Notes under the pieces: model-generated
What the model saw: the letters and a program-made list of their open reading frames with translations, nothing else
Told to the model about the DNA's origin: nothing
Databases searched by the model: none
Part shown: positions 16,634-24,279 of the stretch, in pieces
Layout: each line of letters starts with the position of its first letter
How positions within the stretch are numbered: position 1 is the first letter of the stretch
Made by a program: the position numbers and the translations under genes
From: Oscillibacter sp.
GTDB lineage: Bacteria; Bacillota; Clostridia; Oscillospirales; Oscillospiraceae
Assembly: GCA_003522105.1 (NCBI GenBank)
Contig: DPGF01000078.1
Span: 1 to 40,955, forward strand
Reading direction: 5' to 3'
Length of the DNA stretch: 40,955 bases

Positions 16634-16777
16634 TTATTCTTTGCGATGGCAGGTGCCGCCGCAGTGTGCGCAATCGCCGCTGCATCTGCCGTTTTTCCTG
16701 CTTTTTCGCACAAAGCGCAGGGCAAGGAGCGCGGCGAGCGCGATCAGCCCGAGCAGCAGGTAGTCGAGCGCGCTCAT
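16634..16777 (-). CDS. FeoB-associated Cys-rich membrane protein
   Basis: A 47-residue protein that starts at the ATG 16777, sharing one base with the FeoB stop (TGATG). A longer frame to 16834 exists but lies inside feoB and has no purpose. Residues 5-24 (DYLLLGLIALAALLALRFV) form one membrane helix, followed by a basic stretch RKSRKNG and the Cys-rich tail CSGDCAHCGGTC. This is the standard form of the small FeoB-associated Cys-rich protein of Firmicutes, thought to take the place of FeoC or to help ferrous iron transfer at the inner side of FeoB. The four or five Cys could bind iron or a cluster. Confidence 0.9.
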   Translation of the reverse strand: MSALDYLLLGLIALAALLALRFVRKSRKNGRCSGDCAHCGGTCHRKE

Positions 16778-18765
16778 CAGAGCAGCCCTCCGAGCGCGTA
16801 GGCGGCGAAAGCCACGACCCACGCGACGGCGCACTGCATCAGCACGACGAGCGCGGTCTTGAGCGTGGAATTTAGCTCGCGGCGAATGGTGGCGACGGCG
16901 GCAACACAGGGGGTATAGAGCAGCGTGAAGACGAGAAAGCTGACGGCCGAGCGCGTGGTGAAGAGAGACGCGATGGCCGTGCCGCCGAGCAGCACCTCAA
17001 GCGTACTGACAACGCTCTCCTTGGCGATGAAGCCGGAAATGAGCGAGGTGGCACAGCGCCAGTCGGCAAAGCCGAGGGGCGCAAAAATGGGGGCGATGCC
17101 CTTGCCGATAAGTGCCAGCAGGCTTTGTGCGCTGTCAGAGACAACATTGAGGCGTGTGTCGAAGCTCTGCAAAAACCAGATGATGATGGTGGCAAGGAAG
17201 ATGACCGTGAAGGCGCGCTGCAAAAAGTCCTTGGCCTTTTCCCACAGCAGCAGCGCCACACTCTTGAGCCCCGGCATGCGGTAGTTCGGCAGCTCCATGA
17301 CAAACGGCACGGGCTTGCCGCGGAACGCGGTCTTGTTCATGATGAGCGCCGCCAGAATGCCGATGAGAATGCCGAGCAGATACAGCGAGATCATCACGAG
17401 CGCGCGGTGCGCGGGGAAGAATGCCGCCGTGAAGAAGGCGTAGATCGAGATCTTGGCCGAGCAGCTCATGTACGGCGTGAGGAGAATGGTCATCTTGCGG
17501 TCACGGTCGGACGAGACGGTGCGCGTTGCCATGATGGCAGGCACCGAACAGCCAAAACCGATGAGCATCGGCACGATGCTGCGCCCGGAAAGCCCGATGC
17601 GGCGCAGGGGCTTGTCCATAACGAACGCCACGCGCGCCATGTAGCCGGTATCCTCTAAAATGGAGAGAAAGAAAAAGAGCGTGACGATGATGGGCAGAAA
17701 GACCAGCACGCTGCCGACACCGGCAAAGATGCCGTCGATGATGAGGCTGTGGACGACGGGATTGATGCCGTAGGCCGTGAGCACACGGTCGACGAGAGCG
17801 GTGAGTGCGTCTACGCCAAGGCCCAGAAGGTCGGATAAGCGCTGCCCGATCACGTCGAAGGTGAGGTAAAAGGTCAGCAGCATGATGCCGAGAAACGTCG
17901 GAATGGCCGTATAGCGGCCGGTGAGGATCTTGTCGATGCGGACGGAGCGCGCGTGCTCGCGGCTCTCGTGGCACTTGATGACGGAAGCGTCGACCACGCT
18001 CTCGATAAAGGTGTAGCGCATGTCGGCGAGCGCCGCGTTGCGGTCGAGCCCCGTTTCGGTCTCCATCTGCACGATGCAGTGCTCAAGCAGTTCTTTTTCG
18101 TTCTGGTCGAGCGCAAGCTGATCGGCCAGATCGTCGCCGCCCTCAATGAGCTTGGCGGCGCAAAAACGCGCGGGAACGCCGATGCGGTCGGCGTGGTCGG
18201 CGATGAGATGGACGACGGCGTGGATGCAGCGGTGCACCGCCGAATCGTCCGGGCAGAAATCCGTCACCTTGGGCAGCACCTTTCCGCGCGCGGCGGCGAT
18301 GGCCTGGTCGGTCAGCTCGCTCACGCCTTCGCCCCTGGCGGCGGTGATGGGGACGACGGGAATGCCGAGCGCCGCGCTCATTTTCTGCACGTCGATCGCG
18401 CCGCCGTTGGCGCGCACCTCGTCCATCATGTTGAGCGCCAGCACCATCGGCACGCGCAGCTCAAGGAGCTGGAGCGTGAGGTAGAGATTGCGCTCAATGT
18501 TGGTCGCGTCCACGATGTTGATGATGCCGTCCGGCTTTTCGTTCAGAATGAAATCGCGCGAGACGATCTCCTCCTGCGTATAGGGGCGCAGCGAGTAAAT
18601 GCCCGGAAGATCCACAACAGAGCAGCCTTTTTCATCGCGGATCTCGCCTATTTTCTGGTCGACCGTCACGCCCGGGAAATTGCCCACGTGCTGATTGGAG
18701 CCGGTGAGGGCATTGAAGAGTGTCGTTTTGCCGCAGTTCTGGTTGCCGACGAGAGCAAAGATCAT
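16777..18765 (-). CDS. feoB: Ferrous iron transporter FeoB
   Basis: A 662-residue membrane GTPase that imports Fe(II). The N-terminal G domain shows G1 GNQNCGKTTLFN (residues 7-18), GNFPGVTVDQK with the G2 Thr, G3 DLPGIYSL and G4 NMMD. A helical GDP-dissociation-inhibitor-like part follows, then the membrane part with the two Gate regions, for example RRIGLSGRSIVPMLIGFGCS with the conserved Cys and, near the end, LISGFIAKESVVSTLEVL. Length is in the lower normal range for Clostridia. It overlaps feoA by 4 bases upstream and the Cys-rich gene by 1 base downstream, forming feoA-feoB-feo-associated. Regulation by an iron repressor is expected; the promoter is described separately. Confidence 0.97.
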   Translation of the reverse strand: MIFALVGNQNCGKTTLFNALTGSNQHVGNFPGVTVDQKIGEIRDEKGCSVVDLPGIYSLRPYTQEEIVSRDFILNEKPDGIINIVDATNIERNLYLTLQLLELRVPMVLALNMMDEVRANGGAIDVQKMSAALGIPVVPITAARGEGVSELTDQAIAAARGKVLPKVTDFCPDDSAVHRCIHAVVHLIADHADRIGVPARFCAAKLIEGGDDLADQLALDQNEKELLEHCIVQMETETGLDRNAALADMRYTFIESVVDASVIKCHESREHARSVRIDKILTGRYTAIPTFLGIMLLTFYLTFDVIGQRLSDLLGLGVDALTALVDRVLTAYGINPVVHSLIIDGIFAGVGSVLVFLPIIVTLFFFLSILEDTGYMARVAFVMDKPLRRIGLSGRSIVPMLIGFGCSVPAIMATRTVSSDRDRKMTILLTPYMSCSAKISIYAFFTAAFFPAHRALVMISLYLLGILIGILAALIMNKTAFRGKPVPFVMELPNYRMPGLKSVALLLWEKAKDFLQRAFTVIFLATIIIWFLQSFDTRLNVVSDSAQSLLALIGKGIAPIFAPLGFADWRCATSLISGFIAKESVVSTLEVLLGGTAIASLFTTRSAVSFLVFTLLYTPCVAAVATIRRELNSTLKTALVVLMQCAVAWVVAFAAYALGGLL

Positions 18766-18992
18766 TTCAGCTCGCCCTCCACTTCAATTTTTTGCGCCTC
18801 TTCCACGCGCAGCGTCAACTCATAGCCGCGCACGCGGATCTCAATGGGGTCGCCCATGGGCGCGACCTTTTGCAGCGTGACGCGCGTGCGGGGAATAAGT
18901 CCCATGTCCAGCAGGCGGCAGCGCAGCGCGCCGTCGCCGCCGACAGCGGTGATCACTGCGGACGCCCCGATATGCAGCTGATCCAGAGTCAT
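18762..18992 (-). CDS. feoA: Ferrous iron transport protein FeoA
   Basis: A 76-residue cytoplasmic SH3-like protein that modulates FeoB. It shows the FeoA pattern: VITAVGGDGALRCRLLDMGL, IPRTRVTLQKVAPMGDPIEI, then RVRGYELTLRVEEAQKI. GDGALRCRLLDMGLI is the family core (in most members G...RRRLLDLGL). The ATG at 18992 follows a GAAGGGAAAGC ribosome site, and the stop overlaps the feoB start by 4 bases, which is typical coupling. Length is normal. Confidence 0.95.
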   Translation of the reverse strand: MTLDQLHIGASAVITAVGGDGALRCRLLDMGLIPRTRVTLQKVAPMGDPIEIRVRGYELTLRVEEAQKIEVEGELK

Positions 18993-19042
18993 ACTTGCTT
19001 TCCCTTCTTATCTGCGAGTTTCATGTATCTATCTTATCTAAA

Positions 19043-19071
19043 AAATTATCATGCCAAAGAGCGAATGTCAA
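19043..19071 (-). promoter_or_regulatory. Promoter of feoAB
   Basis: On the minus strand TTGACA (19071-19066), 17-base spacer, TAATTT (19048-19043). A second -10 candidate, GATAAT, overlaps it with a 15-base spacer. The start region is rich in GATAAT/GATAAG-like words (GATAATTTTTTAGATAAG), which recall a Fur-type operator, but the match is not good enough to call. Confidence 0.7.
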
Positions 19072-19084
19072 CTGCCGTAACGCA

Positions 19085-19113
19085 TTGAAATAGACAAGAA
19101 AACGTGCTATGAT
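19085..19113 (+). promoter_or_regulatory. Promoter of the metallophosphoesterase gene
   Basis: TTGAAA (19085-19090), 17-base spacer, TATGAT (19108-19113). It diverges from the feoA promoter: the two -35 boxes are only 13 bases apart. The predicted start of transcription (about 19120) argues against a TTG start codon at 19125 and supports the ATG at 19176. Confidence 0.75.
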
Positions 19114-19175
19114 AACCGCAGATTTTGGATAGGAAAGGAAGCGAGGGGAGTGCAGAAGAAAGCTCCCGTCTTGCC

Positions 19176-20366
19176 ATGATCGCAATTCTGCTTGCGCCGG
19201 CCTATCTGCTGGCAAATTACTATCTGCTGCGCCGCACGATGGGCTGGGTGAAGGCGTGGTTCCCGTTTTTTCGAACGGTGCGCCATTGGGCGCTGCCCGT
19301 TGCGGTGCAGGTGTTTCTGGTCTGCTCCATCGTCATCGCCTTTTTCCTGCCCGAGGGCAGGGCGCGGCGTGTGATGAAGCTCATCGGCAACTACTGGCTG
19401 GGCGTTCTGCTCTATGTGCTGCTCGCGATTGTTGCGGCGGATCTTCTGCGGCTGCTGCTCGGGTATGCGCTGCCGTTCAAGCACATTTTTGTCACGACGA
19501 AGATGCACCGCATCGCGGGCTGCCTTTGCGCGCTTGCCATCTTGACCGCGTCTCTCTGGGGCGTTGTCAATGCGCGTATCATTCATGTAACACCCTATGA
19601 CGTGACGATCGACAAAAGTGTTGCGGGCATGGACGAGATGAAGGTCGTGCTCGTGGCGGATCTGCACCTCGGCTACAACATCGGCGAAAAGCAAATGCAG
19701 AGAATGGTGGAAAAGATCAACGAACAGGACGCCGATCTTGTCGTCATTGCAGGGGATATTTTCGACAGTGAGTGGGAGGCGGTGGACGACCCGGATCGCA
19801 TCGCGGAAACGCTGCGCGGTATCCGCTCGAAATACGGCGTTTACGCCTGCTATGGCAACCACGACATTGAGGAACCGGTGCTTGCGGGCTTCACCTTCCG
19901 CCAGGGCGAGAAGAAGGAGAGCGACCCGCGCATGGACGCTTTTCTGAAAGAGGCAAACATCACGCTTTTGCACGATGAGGGAACACTCATTGACGGAAAG
20001 TTCTACCTCTACGGTCGCCCGGACGCGCACCGTCCCGGCCGCGGCGTCGAGGTGCGCCAAACGCCGGGTGAGATCACAGCGGAGATGGACAAAAGTAAGC
20101 CCATCATCGTCCTCGACCACCAGCCGAAGGAATTACAGGCGCTTGCAGACGCGGGCGTTGACTTAGACCTCTGCGGCCACACGCACGATGGGCAGATGTT
20201 CCCGGGGAACCTCACCATCAGGCTGATGTGGGAAAATGCCTGCGGGTACCTTCAAAAAGGGAAGATGCACAACATCGTGACCTCGGGCGTCGGACTCTTC
20301 GGGCCCAATATGCGCGTGGGGACAAAGGCGGAGATCTGCCCGATCACAGTTCATTTTGCAAAATGA
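19176..20366 (+). CDS. Membrane-anchored metallophosphoesterase
   Basis: A 396-residue protein. The N-terminal 140 residues hold about four hydrophobic helices (IAILLAPAYLLANYYLL, VAVQVFLVCSIVIAFF, LGVLLYVLLAIVAADLL, CLCALAILTASLWGVV). A calcineurin-like phosphoesterase domain follows with the five metal-site motifs: VADLHLG, GDIFDSEW, YGNHDIEEP, LDHQP and CGHTHDGQMFPG. This layout is that of YkuE/YaeI-type enzymes, where the catalytic domain faces outside; in related proteins the substrate is a lipid or cell-wall phosphodiester, but here it is unknown. Start: the ATG at 19176 fits the promoter, but no close ribosome site is visible; GAGGGGAG lies 20 or more bases upstream and may be folded against CTCCC. 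An in-frame TTG at 19125 is the alternative. Confidence 0.88.
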   Translation: MIAILLAPAYLLANYYLLRRTMGWVKAWFPFFRTVRHWALPVAVQVFLVCSIVIAFFLPEGRARRVMKLIGNYWLGVLLYVLLAIVAADLLRLLLGYALPFKHIFVTTKMHRIAGCLCALAILTASLWGVVNARIIHVTPYDVTIDKSVAGMDEMKVVLVADLHLGYNIGEKQMQRMVEKINEQDADLVVIAGDIFDSEWEAVDDPDRIAETLRGIRSKYGVYACYGNHDIEEPVLAGFTFRQGEKKESDPRMDAFLKEANITLLHDEGTLIDGKFYLYGRPDAHRPGRGVEVRQTPGEITAEMDKSKPIIVLDHQPKELQALADAGVDLDLCGHTHDGQMFPGNLTIRLMWENACGYLQKGKMHNIVTSGVGLFGPNMRVGTKAEICPITVHFAK

Positions 20367-20417
20367 AGCTGCAAGGGCATCGATGGGAATGCCTCTGAGC
20401 AGGGAAAATGACATCAA

Positions 20418-20560
20418 AGGGCGGGGGCACGGCGTCAGCCGTGACGGATGGATTGTAAGCCAAAAAAATTACGATTCGCTGAAAAACAGGAAAATATTGA
20501 ACATTTACAACCCATCAGTCATCTTCGCTGACAGCTCCACTGACACAGGGGAGCCTTAGC
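20418..20560. repeat. MITE-like interspersed repeat with inverted ends
   Basis: The left end GGGGGCACGGCGTCAGCC...GTGACGGATGGATTGTAA and the right end TTTACAACCCATCAGTCA...GACAGCTCCACTG face each other as imperfect inverted repeats (GATGGATTGTAA against TTACAACCCATC), each with its own small hairpin (ACGGCGTCAGCCGT and TCATCTTCGCTGA). No coding frame is present. Repeats of this look are common between genes of Ruminococcaceae-type genomes; this one sits downstream of the metallophosphoesterase gene. Confidence 0.55.
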
Positions 20561-20592
20561 CAATGCACTATGACATGGTTTTTTGACAGTCT

Positions 20593-20632
20593 GAAAGGGA
20601 GCGCTCCGGCAAATGCCGGAGCGCTCCCTTTC
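20593..20632. terminator. Palindromic repeat, copy 2, probable bidirectional terminator
   Basis: GAAAGGGAGCGCTCCGGCA (20593-20611) pairs perfectly with TGCCGGAGCGCTCCCTTTC (20614-20632). On the plus strand TCGTTTCTTTTTATTT follows, so it can end transcripts of the phosphoesterase gene; it also lies 9 bases past the degV stop. The same sequence with one stem change stands at 16577-16614, and the flank GGTTTTTTGACAGTCTG also matches. Confidence 0.75.
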
Positions 20633-20640
20633 GTTTCTTT

Positions 20641-21483
20641 TTATTTGCGCACAAAGAGGATACCGAGCGTGCTCGGCCCGCAGTGGCAGGACACCGTGCA
20701 GCCCGCATGAGTTTCGATGAGTTCATCAAACGCGCCGTATGCCGCCGCCTCCTCCATCGCCGCGTCCACCACGCTCTGCTCGCAGGCGGGGTGCGTGATG
20801 AAGGCAAGGTCTTCCGTGATGTCTTCGCGTCCGTCGAGGCGCTCCTTGACATACTGACGGATACACTTTTCGAACGAGCCGCGGTACTTTTTGCAAACGC
20901 CCATCTTCCCCTCGCACACTTCGATACAGGGCTTGAGGTGCAGAAGGTTCGCGCCAAGCGCGGCCACAGCGGAGCAGCGCCCGCCCTTTCGCATGTAGTC
21001 GAGCCGCTCGATGAGGAAGCTTGCCTCCACCTTCGGCGCAAGCGCGCGCACGCGCTCGGCGATCTCGCTGCCGGAAAGCCCCTGCGCGGCGAGCTTTGCC
21101 GCCGCCACGACCAGAAGCCCCTGCCCGCTGCTCAGGTTCTCTGAATCGACCACATAGACATTGTCGAACTCCTGCGCGGCAAGGCAGGCGTTCTGATAGC
21201 AGCAGGAGAAATTTGCGCCGATGGTGACCTGCACCACCGCGTCGTATTCCTTCGCATAGCGCGCGAACACTTTGCCGTATTCGTACTGGCTGACCGCCGC
21301 CGTGCTGCAAAGGCTCCCGCCGCCGTCCACATGGGCAAAAATATCCGCGGGCGTGATGTTCACACCGTCTTGAAATTCTTCTCCGTCCTTGATGATGCAC
21401 AGCGGCGTAATGGCAATATCGTAGCGTTCGAGCAGCTCTGGTGACAGATCGCAGGTGCTGTCTGAAATGATTTTTACTCGCAT
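20641..21483 (-). CDS. DegV family fatty-acid-binding protein
   Basis: A 280-residue cytoplasmic protein of normal DegV length. The start IISDSTCDLSPELLERYDI is the family signature, followed by VVQVTIGANFSCCYQNACLAA, VYVVDSENLSSGQGLLV, SFLIERLDYMRKGGRCSAVA and CEGKMGVCKKYRGSFEK. DegV/FakB proteins bind a fatty acid in the groove between two domains and present it to the kinase FakA for phosphorylation; no fakA is in the window, so this may be one of several paralogues. GGGGAAGG lies before the ATG at 21483. The C-terminus GCTVSCHCGPSTLGILFV is also typical. It stands alone, in the same direction as the following lipoprotein operon but separated by a terminator. Confidence 0.95.
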   Translation of the reverse strand: MRVKIISDSTCDLSPELLERYDIAITPLCIIKDGEEFQDGVNITPADIFAHVDGGGSLCSTAAVSQYEYGKVFARYAKEYDAVVQVTIGANFSCCYQNACLAAQEFDNVYVVDSENLSSGQGLLVVAAAKLAAQGLSGSEIAERVRALAPKVEASFLIERLDYMRKGGRCSAVAALGANLLHLKPCIEVCEGKMGVCKKYRGSFEKCIRQYVKERLDGREDITEDLAFITHPACEQSVVDAAMEEAAAYGAFDELIETHAGCTVSCHCGPSTLGILFVRK

Positions 21484-21636
21484 TGTTCGTGTTTTCCTTC
21501 CCCGTAGGTCAGATTTACGCGGGTATTCCCGGTGGAAATGATATAATCGGATTGTACTCTTATATCGCAGGCAGATGAACTCTCCCTCAACGCAACATCA
21601 ACTCTTGTTGAGGTTTTCCGTAATTTTCACAAAAAA

Positions 21637-21667
21637 GAGACTCCGAAGTGGTTCCCTTCGGAGTCTC
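21637..21667 (-). terminator. Terminator of the TPM/lipoprotein operon
   Basis: On the minus strand GAGACTCCGAAG (21667-21656) pairs perfectly with CTTCGGAGTCTC (21648-21637), followed by TTTTTTGTG. It stands 20 bases past the lipoprotein stop at 21688. Confidence 0.9.
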
Positions 21668-21687
21668 CGCTCTGATGATCGATCTTC

Positions 21688-22827
21688 TCAGCCGTAGCTT
21701 CGCGTCAGTTCGACGGAGTCGGCACCGCTGAGCAGGAAGGGCATGCCCTCGCCGGTGCGTGCGCGCTGAAAATGCATCTCCTCGCCCGAGGGAGCGATGA
21801 GGATGGGGAAGGCCGCGTCAACATCGCCGTCGACGACGGGCGCGGTGAGCTTGAGGCGCAGGCAGTCGTCCTCCATGCGCCAGACGCCGTCGCGGACAAG
21901 CTCGTATTCCTGATACTCCTGCGGCTGGAAGTAGACGTAGGCCGAGCCTGCGTAGCCCGCCTCGCTGTCGTCCGCAGTAAGCTCCATCATCCAACAATCG
22001 CAGATCCAAGTGGTGTTTTCGAGGCCGGCATCCGTGGGCGGCAGCCACCAGTCGTCGCCCGCAGGCTCCCAGTTCCCGTCATTGGGCCCCCAGTTTTCAA
22101 GGTCCCAATCATCGCCGTAGTCAAGGCCGGTCGTATAGCCGAAGATGGCGAAGTCCATCAGCATCGCTTCACCGTCGTCCCCGATCGGTATGATGGGAAT
22201 TTCGTACTCGTCGATCTGCGGGATCCATTCAAGCGACACGCCCTCGTTCGTCACCAGAACGATCTCGATGTCCGGCTCGTCGGCATCTACGAACACCAGC
22301 ACGGGCTGGGCGTATTCCTCGCGATAGAGTACCTCGTCCGCCTCGGGATGAAGGCCGTTGCCGTAGGCTTCCCAAGTGATATGGTTCACGGCAAGGCTGG
22401 TATTCTCATCGCGCGGCACGATGCAGTAGAGGTTGCCGTAGCCCGCGCCGAGGACACGCTCCGCCGGAATGTCCAGCAGGAACGGCAGCGCAGATGCAAG
22501 GTCTCCGCAGTTTTCGAGCAGCCAGTCCGTCATCGGCGATCTGTCGCGCCGCTCGCGCTGGCCGAGATAGGCCACTGCGCCGGTGGTCTGGTCGCTGTAT
22601 ATGAGTCCCCCCTGCAGCAGGGCAAGCGATTCCGCCGCCTGCTTCGGATCGACCTTCGATGCGGACACATTGCCCTTGCCGCCCTTGCCGCCGGAGATCA
22701 TTCCCTTTGTCCCCTCGTCCCCGTCTTTCGTCGTATTGTCCTCTTTTCCGCCGCAGGCAGTCAGGCTCAGCGCCAATACCAGGCAGAGAAGCGCCGGAAG
22801 GAACCTGCGCAGGAACAAATGCTTCAT
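21688..22827 (-). CDS. Lipoprotein of unknown function
   Basis: A 379-residue lipoprotein. The ATG at 22827 is preferred because AAGGAGG ends 6 bases upstream; a frame extended to a TTG at 22845 would contain the ribosome site itself. Residues 1-25 are the signal (lipobox LTAC, Cys25), followed by a Lys/Gly/Asp-rich linker (GTKGMISGGKGGKGN). The mature domain is acidic and rich in Trp and Tyr, with LLQGGLIYSDQTTGAVAYLG early, VLGAGYGNLYCIVPRDE, an acidic Trp-rich middle (WDLENWGPNDGNWEPAGDDW) and a C-terminal domain beginning NTTWICDCWMMELTAD that ends near FLLSGADSVELTRSYG. The last part resembles the small beta-barrel domains of other Clostridia lipoproteins, but I do not recognise the family. 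It follows the TPM gene by 14 bases and was probably co-transcribed with it. Confidence 0.85.
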   Translation of the reverse strand: MKHLFLRRFLPALLCLVLALSLTACGGKEDNTTKDGDEGTKGMISGGKGGKGNVSASKVDPKQAAESLALLQGGLIYSDQTTGAVAYLGQRERRDRSPMTDWLLENCGDLASALPFLLDIPAERVLGAGYGNLYCIVPRDENTSLAVNHITWEAYGNGLHPEADEVLYREEYAQPVLVFVDADEPDIEIVLVTNEGVSLEWIPQIDEYEIPIIPIGDDGEAMLMDFAIFGYTTGLDYGDDWDLENWGPNDGNWEPAGDDWWLPPTDAGLENTTWICDCWMMELTADDSEAGYAGSAYVYFQPQEYQEYELVRDGVWRMEDDCLRLKLTAPVVDGDVDAAFPILIAPSGEEMHFQRARTGEGMPFLLSGADSVELTRSYG

Positions 22828-22841
22828 CGTCCGCCTCCTTC

Positions 22842-23729
22842 TCAAAACGTTCCGCTGCGGCCGCTGCCGCCTCCGCCGCTGCAGCTGCTGGTACTACCGC
22901 CGCTGTCAGAGTCGTCATGTATCTTGCTCCGCGTTTCGGTGGTATGGGTGTAACGGTCGTACTGCTTTGTCAGCTTCAATCCGCCCGTGGCGACATACTC
23001 GTCGGCCTCTACCTTCTTATGGACGGTCTGCATCTTCCACTTGAGCATGATGCAGATGAAGCCGGAGATCGCGCAGGAGGCCGCCACAACAATGAGGTAC
23101 ATCGGAAGAGTATTCTTCCGCACGGGATCTCCCTCTTCCGCAAGGGTCAGATACTCATCGCAGGTATCCAGATAATGGGAAGCACCGCCATACCAGTCGT
23201 TATCGCCGAAGTAGCCGAGGAAGGCATCCTCCAGCTGTTCCTGACCGTACTTATTGAACGCATACTCCGCGTTTTTGCCGTAGACGAACATGGCGTAGTC
23301 GCGCTCGTCCATGCTCAGCAGGATAATAATGCCGTCCCGGTTCTCGCCCATGCCCAGCTCATTGGCGTGATAGAGCTGATAAGTGGTCTTGTAAACATCG
23401 TTCCCGCCGCCGTACTCCGTGCCGCGCAGCAGCAGCGTCAGCGTCGCGCCGTCGTGATTCTCTCCGTAGCCATAGCCATACTTCGAGTAGATACCCGCCG
23501 AAGTTTCTCTGATGCTGTCATAGCTGATCTGCGTCAGCACGTCCACTCTCAGCTCAAAGCCGAGCTCCTCCGAGAGTTCCGGAAGCATCTCCTCACCCAG
23601 ATAGGACAAATCGCCGAGCATTTCCGTCTCATCGTAGATCAGGCCGTAATCTGTTTCCGCCATAACGGGAACGCACAGAGCCAGCACCAGCAAAAGTGCC
23701 GTCAGCAAAGCTGTCATTCTTCTTTTCAT
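22842..23729 (-). CDS. TPM-domain (YgcG-like) membrane protein
   Basis: A 295-residue protein. Residues 1-24 are a signal peptide (ends VPVMA). Residues about 28-190 form a TPM domain: YDETEMLGDLSYLGEEMLPE, VDVLTQISYDSIRETSAGIY, GENRDGIIILLSMDERDYAM and FVYGKNAEYAF, the usual order. A membrane helix (YLIVVAASCAISGFICIML, about 208-226) is followed by a positively charged cytoplasmic part and a Ser/Gly tail SGGGGSGRSGTF, the standard ending of this family. TPM proteins are found with membrane-protein quality control, phosphatase or photosystem assembly roles in other organisms; none can be assigned here. AAGGGGAG lies before the ATG. It heads a two-gene unit with the lipoprotein at 21688-22827. 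Confidence 0.9.
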   Translation of the reverse strand: MKRRMTALLTALLLVLALCVPVMAETDYGLIYDETEMLGDLSYLGEEMLPELSEELGFELRVDVLTQISYDSIRETSAGIYSKYGYGYGENHDGATLTLLLRGTEYGGGNDVYKTTYQLYHANELGMGENRDGIIILLSMDERDYAMFVYGKNAEYAFNKYGQEQLEDAFLGYFGDNDWYGGASHYLDTCDEYLTLAEEGDPVRKNTLPMYLIVVAASCAISGFICIMLKWKMQTVHKKVEADEYVATGGLKLTKQYDRYTHTTETRSKIHDDSDSGGSTSSCSGGGGSGRSGTF

Positions 23730-23869
23730 GTCCGTCTCCCCTTATGATTCAATGCAGAATAATAATCCCTCCCTTTCCTCATTTCATTCTCCGCCGCCTT
23801 CGTGTTGACATTTGCCCCCCGTTATGTGACACTATGGGAGAACACGACACCTTGACAAGGAGATCTTTT

Positions 23870-24262
23870 ATGAACGCAGCAACTGTTTCCGCCCGCTTTG
23901 CGGAGCTTTTCCCTGAATCGAACCTCATCGGTCTGCTGAGTCGGTACGGTGGCGACGCGGACGATATTTTCGAAGCCATTCAGGATCAATATGACGCGCA
24001 CGAGCAGGAACCGCTCGCCGGCCTTCTCGGGATCAAGCCCGCAAATCTCGACGACTTTGCCCGCACCGCCTACTGGGAACTGATCGATGAGATCCGTATA
24101 AGATACCTCTCTTTTCTGCCGCGCGATGAGGCGGCCAAAATCATCGAAGCGTCCGACGGCTGCATCACACACCCCGAGAACGATGGCATCGACTGGAGCA
24201 CGGACGAGTTCATCGACGACTGGAACGCACTGCACCGCAGCGAGGAAGCGATCGCGCGATAA
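23870..24262 (+). CDS. Small acidic helical protein, first gene of a radical SAM operon
   Basis: A 130-residue soluble protein starting at the ATG 23870, 6 bases after AAGGAG (23858-23863). It is acidic and predicted mostly helical: VSARFAELFPESNLIGLLSRYGG early, then DADDIFEAIQDQYDAHEQE, LDDFARTAYWELIDEIRIRY and a C-terminal part WSTDEFIDDWNALHRSEE. There is no signal peptide, no membrane helix and a single Cys (in ASDGCITHP). I do not recognise the family. Only 17 bases separate it from the first radical SAM gene, so it may be a partner or substrate-carrier of those enzymes; this is inferred from position only. It does not look like a RiPP precursor, being too large and with no leader/core pattern. 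Confidence 0.8.
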   Translation: MNAATVSARFAELFPESNLIGLLSRYGGDADDIFEAIQDQYDAHEQEPLAGLLGIKPANLDDFARTAYWELIDEIRIRYLSFLPRDEAAKIIEASDGCITHPENDGIDWSTDEFIDDWNALHRSEEAIAR

Positions 24263-24279
24263 TACAAAGGAGGAAAACG

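Noticed and set aside
23805..23835. Promoter TTGACA at 23805 for the radical SAM unit
   Set aside because: The -35 is perfect but the best -10 candidates lie 19 to 22 bases away and are poor, so it is not listed as a feature.
23870..24262. RiPP precursor for the downstream radical SAM enzymes
   Set aside because: At 130 residues with mixed helical composition, one Cys and no leader/core pattern or repeat, it does not look like a precursor peptide.
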